Assembly (NCBI GenBank): GCA_023401925.1 | Contig: JAEXDA010000043.1 | Span: 464,648 to 528,647, forward strand | Origin: Bacillota bacterium | Lineage (GTDB): Bacteria; Bacillota; UBA4882; UBA8346 | DNA length: 64,000 nt | Direction of reading: 5' to 3' | Part shown: positions 1 through 8,468 of the stretch, piece by piece | Numbering within the stretch: position 1 is the first letter of the stretch | Layout: each line of letters opens with the position of its first letter | Made by a program: the position numbers and the translations under genes | The notes under the pieces: generated by a model | Told to the model about the DNA's origin: nothing | The model's database searches: none | The model's input: only the letters and a program-made list of their open reading frames with translations

Positions 1-183
1 AACTTCATTTAATGCTTTCAGTAACACTTCCAAAGAAATTTGGTGCATTTTAGCTCCGTTTTCAATCGTTTCCATAGTGATTCCCATGCACCCGATGCAG
101 CCCATACCTAATTCCTCAAAAATTTCCGCAGTTTTTGGGTTTTGCTGTAAAACATCAATAATACGGGTATCTTTGGTAATCAT
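1..183 (-). CDS. DUF1858 domain protein, C-terminus cut by window edge
   Basis: Sixty-one codons are visible from the ATG at 181-183 and run off the left edge without a stop. The protein begins MITKDTRIIDVLQQNP and carries a CIGC motif at residues 29-32 (GMGCIGCMG), the hallmark of the small DUF1858 proteins, which are usually about 65-75 residues and are often found as a free domain or fused to hybrid-cluster-like or ScdA-like proteins. A good ribosome site (GGAGGG) sits 8 bases upstream of the ATG. The exact role is unknown; the two cysteines suggest redox or metal chemistry. Only the family call is firm. Confidence 0.75.
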   Translation of the reverse strand, partial: MITKDTRIIDVLQQNPKTAEIFEELGMGCIGCMGITMETIENGAKMHQISLEVLLKALNEV

Positions 184-848
184 TCGGCGACCCTCCCCAA
201 TCCAATGACTTCTACTAATTTCGTAGTATTTCCATTCATAAAACAACTATGAAAAGCTCACCAATACTAACTTAGCAACTGAATTTAAGCATCAAAAATT
301 GAGGGAGATGAGAGCAATCCCTAATTCCTTCATAACTATAAGAACGAATAAACAAATAACTGATGAAATTTATCAATCAATTTTTTTGAAGGGATCATTT
401 AAAAATAGTAAAACATCATTTGAATAATCTGTCAATCGAAAAGCAACTCTTTCATGAATATTATAGGTAATATAGGAATGATTGACATATGGTAACGCCT
501 ATAGTTTAAACATTTTTCGAATTAAAATCAAGTTTTAACGGATAGAAAATTTTTCTATCCAGAAAATACTTTCAACCCGGATATTTCGGATCGGTTCGCC
601 AGTCGCCATCCAACAGCCACCCCGGCGGTATTTTCGCGCGTATTGATGCGCGACATCGTTGTCCCGGCAAAGCTGGGGTAGATGACTACTTTAAAAATAG
701 TCCCTTTGAGGATAAGGGCATCCAGGAGACCCGCTTAGAAAATGCCTTAAAATCAACTTAATCCAATAAATTTCCCTTGTCAGTCGGCATCGTTTGTGGT
801 AAAATAGTTTTGCTCATGATATTGCTATATTTTTTGGAGGTGTTTTTT
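184..848. other. 665-base gap with no gene
   Basis: I see no coding frame with a ribosome site here. The left part is AT-rich and ordinary. From about 570 to 735 the composition becomes visibly richer in G+C (for example the GCGCG-tattgat-GCGCG inverted repeat near 637-653), with stops in all frames; it looks like a small non-coding repeat or a decayed insertion rather than a gene. The promoter of rpmB must lie near 780-830; an AT-rich stretch at 796-830 is compatible but no confident -35/-10 pair can be assigned. Confidence 0.5.
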
Positions 849-1040
849 TTGTCTAATCGTTGTATGGTATGCGGCAAAGATTACCAGACCGGAAATTTGG
901 TTAGCCATTCGAATATTAAAACCCATCACCGCTGGAAGGCTAATATTCGTTCAATTTATGCTGTAATTGATGGAACGAAAAGAAAAATTCGCATCTGTTC
1001 ACGTTGCTTACGTTCAAACAAAGTTCAAAGGGCAGTTTAA
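849..1040 (+). CDS. rpmB: 50S ribosomal protein bL28
   Basis: This 63-residue protein is ribosomal protein bL28 of the large subunit. The start is the TTG at 849: the site GGAGGT at 836-841 is placed 7 bases before it, and the product then begins MSNRCMVCGK, as bL28 does; the longer upstream frame has no family resemblance. Two CxxC pairs (CMVC at residues 5-8 and CSRC near 52-55) make it the zinc-binding form of bL28. Central residues NLVSHSNIKTHHRW are typical of the family. A compact terminator follows directly, so the gene is probably transcribed alone. Confidence 0.95.
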   Translation: MSNRCMVCGKDYQTGNLVSHSNIKTHHRWKANIRSIYAVIDGTKRKIRICSRCLRSNKVQRAV

Positions 1041-1048
1041 GTATAACT

Positions 1049-1070
1049 AAAAGACCTTAGGGTCTTTTTT
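1049..1070 (+). terminator. rho-independent terminator after rpmB
   Basis: Stem AAGACC / GGTCTT with loop TTAG, followed by a T run; 9 bases after the rpmB stop. Confidence 0.85.
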
Positions 1071-1176
1071 GTTTTGCTTTTTTAAGGTTGATGCTTTGTC
1101 ACCCGGTAGATTTCTTTAAATTCTTCCGTTTTTTGGTAATGCAGGTAAATGCAAATAATCTTGGTGGTGAATTGTT

Positions 1177-2133
1177 ATGCCTCAATATAATCAACTTAAA
1201 TTATTTACTGGAACCTCAAATCCTCCGCTTGGGCAAGAAATTGCCGATTATTTAGGAATTAAATTAGGCGGAGTTAAAATTTCCCGTTTTGCAAACGGCG
1301 AAATATATGTGCGTTATGAGGAAAGCATTCGCGGCGCCGATGTTTTTATCGTCCAATCCTTTGCCAATAGTGTCAATAATATTAATGATACGATCATGGA
1401 ACTTCTGATTATGATTGATGCTTTAAAGAGAGCTTCCGCCGGACGAATTACAACGGTAATCCCCTATTATTGCTATGCCCGTCAAGAAAAAAAATCCGCT
1501 CCCCGTGAGCCGATTACCGCCCGAATGCTTGCGGATATCATTTCGACAGTTGGTTCGGATCGCGTGATTACCATGGATCTTCATTCACCGGCAATTCAAG
1601 GCTTTTTTAATATTCCAGTTGACCATTTGACGGCCCTCCCGATGCTTGCTCAATACATTAAGCAAAAAAGAATAACGGATGGGGTCATCATCGCTCCGGA
1701 TGCCGGAAGTGTTAAAAAAGCTGAGAAACTGGCAACCCGTTTGAATTTACCCCTGGGAGTAATGTACAAACGTAGGCCTGCCCCCAATGTTGCTGAAATC
1801 ACTTTCTTTATTGGCGAGGTTGAAGGAAAAGCTCCCATTATTATTGATGATATGGTGGATACAGCCGGCAGTATCATCCAAGTAGTCAATACCCTTTTGG
1901 AACACGGCGCTAAACCGGAAATTCATTTATTGACAACCCATAGTATTTTTTCTCCGCCCGCCATGGAGCGTTTAAGCCACCCTGCTATTAAGGAAATCGT
2001 GGTTTGTAATACGGTTCCTTTAACACCGGAACGAACTTTACCAAACGTTACGATATTATCAGTAGCTCCGCTTCTTGGAGACGCAATCCGCCGGATTCAT
2101 CAGGATGTCTCCGTCAGCGTATTATTTGATTAA
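1177..2133 (+). CDS. prs: ribose-phosphate pyrophosphokinase
   Basis: A 318-residue class I PRPP synthase, converting ribose-5-phosphate and ATP to PRPP for nucleotide, His and Trp synthesis in the cytoplasm. Visible signatures are the flexible catalytic loop around residues 96-113 (YARQEKKSAPREPITA), the DLHSPAIQGFF segment at 134-144, and the PRPP-binding loop IIIDDMVDTAGS at 221-232. Length matches the family. The ATG at 1177 is preceded by GGTGGTGA. Unlike many Firmicutes, glmU/spoVG are not upstream; the gene stands alone between two terminators. Confidence 0.96.
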   Translation: MPQYNQLKLFTGTSNPPLGQEIADYLGIKLGGVKISRFANGEIYVRYEESIRGADVFIVQSFANSVNNINDTIMELLIMIDALKRASAGRITTVIPYYCYARQEKKSAPREPITARMLADIISTVGSDRVITMDLHSPAIQGFFNIPVDHLTALPMLAQYIKQKRITDGVIIAPDAGSVKKAEKLATRLNLPLGVMYKRRPAPNVAEITFFIGEVEGKAPIIIDDMVDTAGSIIQVVNTLLEHGAKPEIHLLTTHSIFSPPAMERLSHPAIKEIVVCNTVPLTPERTLPNVTILSVAPLLGDAIRRIHQDVSVSVLFD

Positions 2134-2188
2134 CGAATTCATTGATCATGGTAGATCTTCAGTTGCAAAATTAACTACGAAATACCGT

Positions 2189-2227
2189 AAAAGGGCTGTT
2201 TTTGAAATCCATGAAGACAGCCCTTTT
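2189..2227. terminator. bidirectional terminator between prs and the beta-barrel-like gene
   Basis: Perfect stem AAAAGGGCTGT / ACAGCCCTTTT with a 17-base loop; A and T tracts on both sides serve the two converging genes. Confidence 0.8.
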
Positions 2228-2239
2228 CAGCATTTTATT

Positions 2240-2908
2240 TTATAATCCGATGGTGATTCCGGCGCGGAAAGTGTTGTCGTGATCATGCGTCAAGTCGTTT
2301 TCATAAGCAAACTTAGCAGCCATTTTAGGACTTACTTTGTATTGAGCGCCGACCCTCAATTCCTGACCCCTCCAATTGGAAGGGTTATATTCCATTTCTC
2401 CGCCTACACTGAATCTTGAACCTAATTTAACATTAACACCCGGCGTTAAGGCTAAATTATGATTTTTTTCGGTTGATGTGGCGTTCCTGGATTCCAAATT
2501 GCCGTATGCATAAAAAAACCGGGTATCTTTCCATAATGATAGGCCATAGCTTGAAATTTTCGACTGATCAAGATCAAAACCGCCGTAAATCGTGTATCCG
2601 CTGCCGTGACGGCTTGGGGATATCAATGCTTTCACCAACTTTTGGCCATGAAACCCCTCTTTAAAATCCCCTGAAAATTGACCGCTGATGGTAACTGCCG
2701 GGGTTATCCCGTAACCGATTTCCATATTATAAAGCGGCGTGGGATTTTCTCCGGATTGAAAGGCTCCGCTCATCTCAAGCCCTAACCCTGCAGGCGCTAA
2801 AATAATACCATTTTCAGCCCCTAAAGAAAGGGCATTTCCAAAAGCGGTTCCAACGGTGAGAGAAATTAACGCAAAAAATGTAACGAAGGCGATGATTAAT
2901 TTTTTCAT
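2240..2908 (-). CDS. secreted beta-barrel-like protein, putative outer-membrane protein
   Basis: A 222-residue product from the ATG at 2908, chosen because AGAGGTGCGC lies just upstream; the longer frame to 2938 lacks a site. Residues 1-25 form a signal peptide (MKKLIIAFVTFFALISLTVGTAFG). The rest has no long hydrophobic helix but many short strands with alternating polarity (YNMEIGYGI, AVTISGQF, YTIYGGFDL, FFYAYGNLES, LALTPGVNVKLG, FSVGGEMEYNP, ELRVGAQYK, MAAKFAYEND, TFRAGITIGL), as in small outer-membrane beta-barrels. The last strand alternates hydrophobic residues to the C-terminus, resembling a BAM-type signal, but ends in Leu rather than Phe/Trp/Tyr. I do not recognise a specific family. 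Confidence 0.6.
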   Translation of the reverse strand: MKKLIIAFVTFFALISLTVGTAFGNALSLGAENGIILAPAGLGLEMSGAFQSGENPTPLYNMEIGYGITPAVTISGQFSGDFKEGFHGQKLVKALISPSRHGSGYTIYGGFDLDQSKISSYGLSLWKDTRFFYAYGNLESRNATSTEKNHNLALTPGVNVKLGSRFSVGGEMEYNPSNWRGQELRVGAQYKVSPKMAAKFAYENDLTHDHDNTFRAGITIGL

Positions 2909-3094
2909 CAAAAAGCGCACCTCTTTTCTTAAATTCATAGGTGCGTTTTCTTGATTTTGATTGCACTTTCCTTTGATAATAATCTGTCAAGACAGTAAAA
3001 GAGAACCAAATGGCCTGTAAATTTGTAATAATGGAACAAAAAAATCATTTCCTATAACGAATTGGCAACATCCCCATATTTTGTAAGATTAATT

Positions 3095-4003
3095 TTAGTT
3101 TTGGGCAAAAGCCTTTTTTAATTTGGCAATTTCAATTTTATTCATTGCAAACAGTTTTTCCATGATTCTTTCAGACTGCTCTTCATTACTATTTTGCAAT
3201 AACTCGCCCAATGCGGTGGGTATTATTTGCCAGGACAAACCGAATTTATCTTTTAACCATCCGCATGGTTGACTCTCTCCGTTTTCGGAAAGTTTTTCCC
3301 ATAGGTTGTCAACCTCTTCCTGGGATTCGCAATTCACAAAAAAAGAAATGGCCGGAGTGAAAGGAAACGGATGCGCCATATAACCGTCGACGCAACGGAA
3401 TTCTTGACCATTCAAGGTGAAAAGAGCTTCTTTCACGCTCTTTCCGGCGTCCGGATGCTTCAGTTCCCTTTTCGATTGATGATAATATTCAATTTGATGA
3501 ATTTTCGATTCCTCAAATAAAGAAATATATAAATTCATTGCTTCTTCGGCTTTTCCGTTTTGTTCACCGGTAAATATCAAAAAAGGGGTGATTTTAGGAG
3601 AACGGAGAGAAAGAGAAAATTGCCAGGAAACACCGAATCGATCGGTCAGCCAACCAAATTTTTCACGGAAGGGATACTTTCCCAGGGGCATTAAGATAGT
3701 TCCACCCACCTGAAATTTGGCCCAAAGATTCTCCCTTTCCTCTTCGGTTTGACAGTTTACAAAAAACGACACCGCAGGTGTGAATGAAAACTGCGAGCCG
3801 CCGTTAAAAGCCACAAACTCTTCCCCATCCAGTTCAAAGGTTACCGACATGACCGAACCTTCCGCCCGGCCGGCTATTTCAGCTCCGGACTTACCATAAC
3901 GGAAAACATGAATAATCTTTGAACTAGGAAAAATAGCGGTATAAAAATTTACAGCTTCTTCAGTCTGGTTTTCGTACCATAAGTAAGGGACAATTTTCTT
4001 CAT
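3095..4003 (-). CDS. tandem VOC/PhnB-like protein
   Basis: A 302-residue protein made of two similar halves, each a PhnB-type (3-demethylubiquinone-9 methyltransferase-like) VOC domain: residues about 1-150 (KKIVPYLWYENQTEEAVNFY, VMSVTFELDGEEFVAFNGG) and 150-290 (KITPFLIFTGEQNGKAEEAM, EALFTLNGQEFRCVDG). Both halves contain the FTPAISFFVNC/FTPAVSFFVNC block. Despite the old name, such proteins are usually not methyltransferases and their substrates are unknown. The start at 4003 has an AAAGGAAG site; an upstream frame to 4126 would overlap the next gene and lacks support. Confidence 0.85.
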   Translation of the reverse strand: MKKIVPYLWYENQTEEAVNFYTAIFPSSKIIHVFRYGKSGAEIAGRAEGSVMSVTFELDGEEFVAFNGGSQFSFTPAVSFFVNCQTEEERENLWAKFQVGGTILMPLGKYPFREKFGWLTDRFGVSWQFSLSLRSPKITPFLIFTGEQNGKAEEAMNLYISLFEESKIHQIEYYHQSKRELKHPDAGKSVKEALFTLNGQEFRCVDGYMAHPFPFTPAISFFVNCESQEEVDNLWEKLSENGESQPCGWLKDKFGLSWQIIPTALGELLQNSNEEQSERIMEKLFAMNKIEIAKLKKAFAQN

Positions 4004-4049
4004 AAGTGCTTCCTTTTGACGAGTATTTGTGATAGTTCCATTCCGGGAT

Positions 4050-4832
4050 TTAGGACTCACGGTAAAGATCTTTGGCGGATATTTCAGGATGACGATAGCG
4101 TTTTCTGTTAATGGTTTGAGTCCCATACTCTATGGCTTCTACGGGGCACCATTGAATACAGGCCAGACAGTGCTCGCAATTTCCCAGCCATTCGGGCTTT
4201 TCATTGACCATTTTGATGTTTTGAACGGGGCACACCTTTTCGCAAGTATGACAATGATTACATTTTTCGTTGACATTAAAATTCCGGTCCAGTTTTGGAA
4301 ATTTCGGAAACATTGACCGATAAGCCATATTGCCGATTCCGTTGAAGAAAAAATTATTCCTTTCAATGGCGCTGTTTTGTTGATTTTCAATCATCCCGGC
4401 GATCGTTGCGACCTTTTGTTTTTCTTTTGAAAAAAGTTTTTTTTGTTTTACGTTTGAATAGGCCCCGTACTTTACCAAGTAGTTGCCCGGCACTTTAATC
4501 ATATATCCGGCATTTAGAGTCAAACCTCTGGCGTTCAATAATTTTTGGGTTTGCAACAAAGTGCCCCCTGCCAATCCCCCATAAGTACAGATGGCAAAGA
4601 TATAGTTCGCCCTGTCCGGTTCCATCCTGTTGATAAAATCCACCACAATTCTAGGCATTCCCAAGCAATACACGGGGAAAATAATTCCCAAATTATCGGT
4701 GTTACAATCAATGGATTGGTTGATGACTTTGGGAATGGAAAAGATTTGGGCATCCGGTAGTTTGGCGGCAATATCCTTGGCTACGGCAAGAGAATTCCCG
4801 GTTGCTGAAAAATAAAACAAGTGGGTTTTCAT
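4050..4832 (-). CDS. EFR1-type flavodoxin-ferredoxin fusion
   Basis: A 260-residue EFR1-family protein: an N-terminal flavodoxin-like domain (FYFSATGNSLAVAK at residues 7-20, the FMN phosphate loop) followed by a two-cluster ferredoxin domain with CxxCxxCxxxCP at 191-202 and again at 219-230. Members are small cytoplasmic electron carriers of uncertain partner. Its ATG overlaps the stop of the upstream GNAT gene by four bases (ATGA), so the two are translationally coupled. Its stop is 46 bases ahead of the VOC gene, which may share the transcript. Confidence 0.9.
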   Translation of the reverse strand: MKTHLFYFSATGNSLAVAKDIAAKLPDAQIFSIPKVINQSIDCNTDNLGIIFPVYCLGMPRIVVDFINRMEPDRANYIFAICTYGGLAGGTLLQTQKLLNARGLTLNAGYMIKVPGNYLVKYGAYSNVKQKKLFSKEKQKVATIAGMIENQQNSAIERNNFFFNGIGNMAYRSMFPKFPKLDRNFNVNEKCNHCHTCEKVCPVQNIKMVNEKPEWLGNCEHCLACIQWCPVEAIEYGTQTINRKRYRHPEISAKDLYRES

Positions 4833-5284
4833 GATTTCGACTCCTTTTCCTCAAAATATTTAATGAAGTTTTTCTGCTCTTTAGTGCACGAGTATCCGCA
4901 GGCCATATAAAATGCATGGGCGCCGGTTCGGCTAGCCCCCGATACCAAACGGACACCATTAGCGCCGGTATCAAGCGCCCATTGTTCAGCATGATTCAAG
5001 AGTTTCTTTCCAATACCTTTTTTTTTAAAATCAGAGGATACTGCGATTCCCATAATGTTTTTCAAGGGAGGCGCATAGAGCAAATCATAGTCGCAGGCAT
5101 GAATATAACCCACTATTTTTCCATCAACCAGAGCTACCACTATTTTATGGGTACAATCCCTTAACAATTTCTCCAATTTAACCTCAACGGCTTCAAGCGG
5201 ATACTCATATCCCATTTCATTTTGGTTGAGTAATTTAATCTCAATACAATCTCCGATCTCGCAATCCCGAATCAAAATATTCAT
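4829..5284 (-). CDS. GNAT family N-acetyltransferase
   Basis: A 151-residue single-domain GNAT. The acetyl-CoA loop is KKKGIGKKLL at residues 87-96, preceded by the strand NIMGIAVSSDF and followed by GANGVRLVSGASRTGAHAFYMACGY, the usual C-terminal part of the fold. Substrate unknown. AAAGGAAGGGG precedes the ATG at 5284. It is the first gene of a probable three-gene unit with the EFR1 protein and the VOC protein. Confidence 0.88.
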   Translation of the reverse strand: MNILIRDCEIGDCIEIKLLNQNEMGYEYPLEAVEVKLEKLLRDCTHKIVVALVDGKIVGYIHACDYDLLYAPPLKNIMGIAVSSDFKKKGIGKKLLNHAEQWALDTGANGVRLVSGASRTGAHAFYMACGYSCTKEQKNFIKYFEEKESKS

Positions 5285-5421
5285 TCTGAGCCCCTTCCTT
5301 TATTAATAGAAGTTCCTTTACCCTTGGTTTAACATTTTCAATCAATAGGTTCTCAAATACACTAAATACGTATGGGTAATGATAATAATCGCATATGAAC
5401 TTGCCTGATTGAGGTTTTTTA

Positions 5422-6603
5422 TCATTTCCCTTGTAAATATTTTGAGAATGTTTCTATGCACTCTTTCAAAGCGGACTTGATTTCTTTGGTTTCCGTAATC
5501 CCCCGTTCCCACCACCAGTTTTTGATCTGGAGAGGGTTTTTGCCTTGGTGCTTTTCCGGTTCAAATCTGGCTATCAACCGGTCGCCGTAAAGCACCGGGA
5601 GCACGTAATAACCATATTTCCGTTTGCCGGGGGGCAAATAAACTTCCCAAGTGTATTTAAAGTTGAAAAGTTTTTCAACCAGCTCCCGGTCCCATAAAAG
5701 ATTATCGAGAGGGGCCAAAAAATGCATTCTTTTTTCCGGTTGATTCATTCCCTCCAAAATTCCCAGATCTTCTTTCCTCATATAAAATATTTCATCCATT
5801 CCCTCGATGGATAAGCTTACCAGGCTTTTTTCTTCCACCAGCTCTGAAAGGATCGCAAGTCGTAAACCCTTATCCCCAAGAAACTGCCCCAGCCATCCCT
5901 CGCCATTCCGTCCCCAAAGGAATCCGATCCCGCCAATCCTTCTTTTGATATACCATTTTACGAAATCGTGATCGTTGGCAAAGGGATCAGGGGCATCCAA
6001 AAGCTCACAGGGAAGAAGATTTTCGATCCGGTCGTATATTTTCTGGGTATTTTTCTTCTTGAAAATTCCTAATTCGCCGGTATTGAACAGATAATCCATG
6101 GTGGCGCCGGAAAGGTTCCGGTGTCCCCAGCGCCCTTTCCCGGCCCGTCCAAGGTCAATTTGAGTCGATTGCAGCGGACCTCTCACTGTCAAATTCTTAC
6201 GGACTTCGTCGGCAAAATCGAGAGCTTCAAGAGAGTGGCGATAATTTAAACTTCGGATCACTTCTTTTTCCTTCTCTTTTCTCAGACGTTGAAAAAAAGG
6301 CCAGTCTTCCCGCAAATAAATGGCCATCATCTTATCCCAGCCGTCCAGCAATGAGCGGTCCGTGTATAACATCTTTTCCAGGACAGCGGGGCGGTAGCCT
6401 CGGATTCGCGACTGCAGAACCAAATCGGGATTCCGTCCCACAACATGTAAGGGATCATACTGAATACATCCGACTCTGTGAATATATTCCAGTATTCCCC
6501 GCTCTCCAACAAACGTGTCTGCGCTGCTCAACCCCTGGTAATGGATTAAAAAGCAACGCGCCTCCCGGGGGGTGATTTTATAATTTGTAATCTCTTTTCC
6601 CAT
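5422..6603 (-). CDS. YcaQ/AlkX-like winged-helix DNA glycosylase
   Basis: A 393-residue HTH_42 (YcaQ) family protein. Family markers include TPREARCFLIHYQGL near the N-terminus, HRVGCIQYDPLHVVGRNPDLVLQSR at about residues 42-66, and FLAPLDNLLWDRELVEKLFNFKYTWEVYLP in the C-terminal third. The QYD at 48-50 matches the Q-hydrophobic-D catalytic motif described for the AlkX/YcaQ branch, which unhooks DNA crosslinks, as opposed to QxQ in AlkZ. The ATG at 6603 is preferred because AAGGA stands 6 bases upstream; a GTG at 6645 would add 14 residues without a good site. Function by family only. Confidence 0.85.
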   Translation of the reverse strand: MGKEITNYKITPREARCFLIHYQGLSSADTFVGERGILEYIHRVGCIQYDPLHVVGRNPDLVLQSRIRGYRPAVLEKMLYTDRSLLDGWDKMMAIYLREDWPFFQRLRKEKEKEVIRSLNYRHSLEALDFADEVRKNLTVRGPLQSTQIDLGRAGKGRWGHRNLSGATMDYLFNTGELGIFKKKNTQKIYDRIENLLPCELLDAPDPFANDHDFVKWYIKRRIGGIGFLWGRNGEGWLGQFLGDKGLRLAILSELVEEKSLVSLSIEGMDEIFYMRKEDLGILEGMNQPEKRMHFLAPLDNLLWDRELVEKLFNFKYTWEVYLPPGKRKYGYYVLPVLYGDRLIARFEPEKHQGKNPLQIKNWWWERGITETKEIKSALKECIETFSKYLQGK

Positions 6604-6682
6604 CTGCGTCCTTTTTTGTTTCCGTTCGAAATGCTTTTTCGACACCTTTTTTCATCCAAAAGGAATGTTTGTTTTCTATTTT

Positions 6683-6963
6683 CTATATAAGCTCACCTTG
6701 GGCTATCATTTTCACTTTGCCGCCAACCTCAATGTTATAGCGGTTCTTTTCCAGATTTGACTTGATATACAAAATGGATTGTCGGCCGATTTCATAACCT
6801 TGCTCAACGCTGATGTCGATTTCACGGGAGCCAAAATATTGGTAATGGGTCAAATAAGCTGCTAAACAACCATTGGCGCTACCTGTGGCAGGGTCTTCCG
6901 GAATACCGAAATCATCGGCAAACATTCTACAATGGATGGCATCTAAAAGCTCCTTCTGATCTA
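6683..6963 (-). pseudogene. 5'-truncated PhzF-family isomerase/epimerase remnant
   Basis: Only about 90 residues of a normally 260-300-residue PhzF-family protein remain. The readable part includes RMFADDFGIPEDPATGSANG and CLAAYL, the highly conserved C-terminal block of PhzF proteins, and continues to a natural stop. Upstream of about 6963 the frame runs into a poly-A/T tract and tandem 21-base repeats and has no family sequence or ribosome site. I infer deletion of the N-terminal two thirds; translation from the internal ATG at 6925 would give an 80-residue fragment lacking the N-terminal catalytic glutamate. Confidence 0.8.
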
Positions 6964-6979
6964 AAAAAAAGGTACCTCC

Positions 6980-7021
6980 GAGCTATTAAAAGCTCGCTCT
7001 GAGGTATTAAAAGTGCGTTCT
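6980..7021. repeat. two tandem 21-base repeats at the phzF break
   Basis: Unit 1 (6980-7000) starts GAGCTATTAAAAG and unit 2 (7001-7021) starts GAGGTATTAAAAG; both end in TCT and agree at 17 of 21 positions by eye. They lie at the 5' break of the PhzF remnant in a G+C-richer patch that extends to about 7045. Confidence 0.75.
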
Positions 7022-7102
7022 GCCGCTTAGGCTCGCTGCCGTTCTTTTATCTCGTAAATCATGTTCCTCCGGTCTTCTTTACCCCCGGTTCATAGTTTTT
7101 TC

Positions 7103-7954
7103 TCAAATAGGATTTACATGATTTCTCTCAAGGTTTTTCACTATCTCATGGTAACGTTCAGTCGCAAGTTCGCTGGGTTCCCCTTTTTTACAGAAAATAA
7201 ATCCGGCTAACTTCTGATTAGGGCGTTCCACAATAATCTGACTATGAATTACCTTGGATTCCAACACCGCGAGCGCCTCCAAAAATCTCCGGTCTTTCTT
7301 TGCCTTATCATAAAAAGACAAAACATAGACATAAAAGAAAAGGTTGTAATTTACGAAAGGATACGCCACTTGCATAAATAAGGTGCCGATTCCATAGTGA
7401 CAAGGGCCGAGAGGCATGCGGGTTTCCCAATGCGCGAGCAGAAACTCAACCCCTTTGTCAAGAGCTTCGTGGGTATTGAGAAAATGTGTAAATCGGAATG
7501 CGTCTAAAGCCGCCAAGGTTGGGCCCGGATTGGAAAACTCCGTTTCCGGGCCTCTTCCGAAGCTGAACTTACTGCAACGCCAACCACCATCGGTATGCTG
7601 AATTTCTAACAGGTGCTCCAAGGTTCTCTTGAGCCGGTTGTCAACAGCATAACCCAAATGACAAAGAGTTCTGGCGGCGTTAATGGTATGGCAAGGGTAT
7701 ATTGCGCCTTGCGGGGAAAGCTTAAATCGTCCGTCTTCCCGCCAGGTGCTTACGATCAGCTCGGCAGTCTCTTTTATTATAGGTTCGGAACGGTCTATTC
7801 CCAATTCTAACAGCATCAATATGCAATCGAGAGTTGTAAAGGGACTTCCTTTCATGAGCCGCTTGTCGGGAGTGGCCCAATAATCACCACCATTGTGATG
7901 GCGTTTTGCCAAAATCCCTTTCACATCGGATTGATATTGCTTATTTACCGCCAC
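7103..7954 (-). CDS. prenyltransferase/squalene-oxidase-repeat protein
   Basis: A 283-residue all-helical protein of the terpene cyclase/prenyltransferase alpha-barrel superfamily. Repeat-like elements include TLDCILMLLELG, INAARTLCHLGYA and HTDGGWRCSKFSFGRGPETEFSNPGPTLAALDAFRF, where QxxDGGW resembles a QW repeat. It is much shorter than a squalene-hopene cyclase (about 630 residues), so it is one barrel only, as in many uncharacterised bacterial proteins; no DxDD motif is seen. GTG at 7954 follows GGAGGGGGG. Neighbours on both sides are remnants, so context gives no pathway. Confidence 0.75.
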   Translation of the reverse strand: MAVNKQYQSDVKGILAKRHHNGGDYWATPDKRLMKGSPFTTLDCILMLLELGIDRSEPIIKETAELIVSTWREDGRFKLSPQGAIYPCHTINAARTLCHLGYAVDNRLKRTLEHLLEIQHTDGGWRCSKFSFGRGPETEFSNPGPTLAALDAFRFTHFLNTHEALDKGVEFLLAHWETRMPLGPCHYGIGTLFMQVAYPFVNYNLFFYVYVLSFYDKAKKDRRFLEALAVLESKVIHSQIIVERPNQKLAGFIFCKKGEPSELATERYHEIVKNLERNHVNPI

Positions 7955-8105
7955 AGCTATCCCCCCTCCGTATCCCCATTTGTATGAATGACATCCCTAT
8001 CGAAAATACATTCACCGCCATTCCATTTTTTATCGCGAAGTAAGGATTATTTGGGATACAATTTGTGAAACAACTTGCTTCAAGGTAAGGAGACTGCCCC
8101 ATAAA

Positions 8106-8468
8106 CTAATATAAATTGATGGGAATGCGGTGCCCGTCCTTTTTTAACTCCCTGGGAAGCCAATAGGTTTTGCCCTCCGAATAACGATGATTGGGGAAAA
8201 GAGTAACCTGCAAGGTTTTCAGATCGAATATATAGGAGTAAACCGTTGGATATTGGCCTTCCTGATGGGTTTGATCCAAGAGCGTCTTAACCCTTTCCTT
8301 GGTGATGGTTTGGCGCTGAGCCCCCTTGAATGCGGATTGGATCTGATTAAACCTATTACAGGGATAGGTACCGATTTTCGGAATCGCCAAAACCTCTTTG
8401 ATTTCAATGACCCGTTGTATTAAAAAGAGTCGCCATAAATTACAAATATCAACAATGATAGTATACAT
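8106..8468 (-). pseudogene. possible C-terminal remnant of a C45/linear amide C-N hydrolase
   Basis: The 120-residue frame overlaps the stop of the MprF-like gene (TAATG). From about residue 30 it resembles the C-terminal part of acyl-CoA:6-APA acyltransferase/linear amide hydrolase proteins: YPCNRFNQIQSAF, a helix with ITKERVKTLLDQ, then YPTVYSYIFDLKTLQVTLFPNH and a final Leu/Lys-rich strand. The catalytic N-terminal cysteine region is absent, and the first 25 residues look unrelated. I call it a probable 5'-truncated remnant, although a short functional gene co-transcribed with mprF cannot be excluded. Confidence 0.4.

Noticed and set aside
4003..4126. N-terminal extension of the VOC/PhnB protein
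   Set aside because: The extra 41 codons overlap the EFR1 gene, lack family similarity, and the ATG at 4003 has its own ribosome site.
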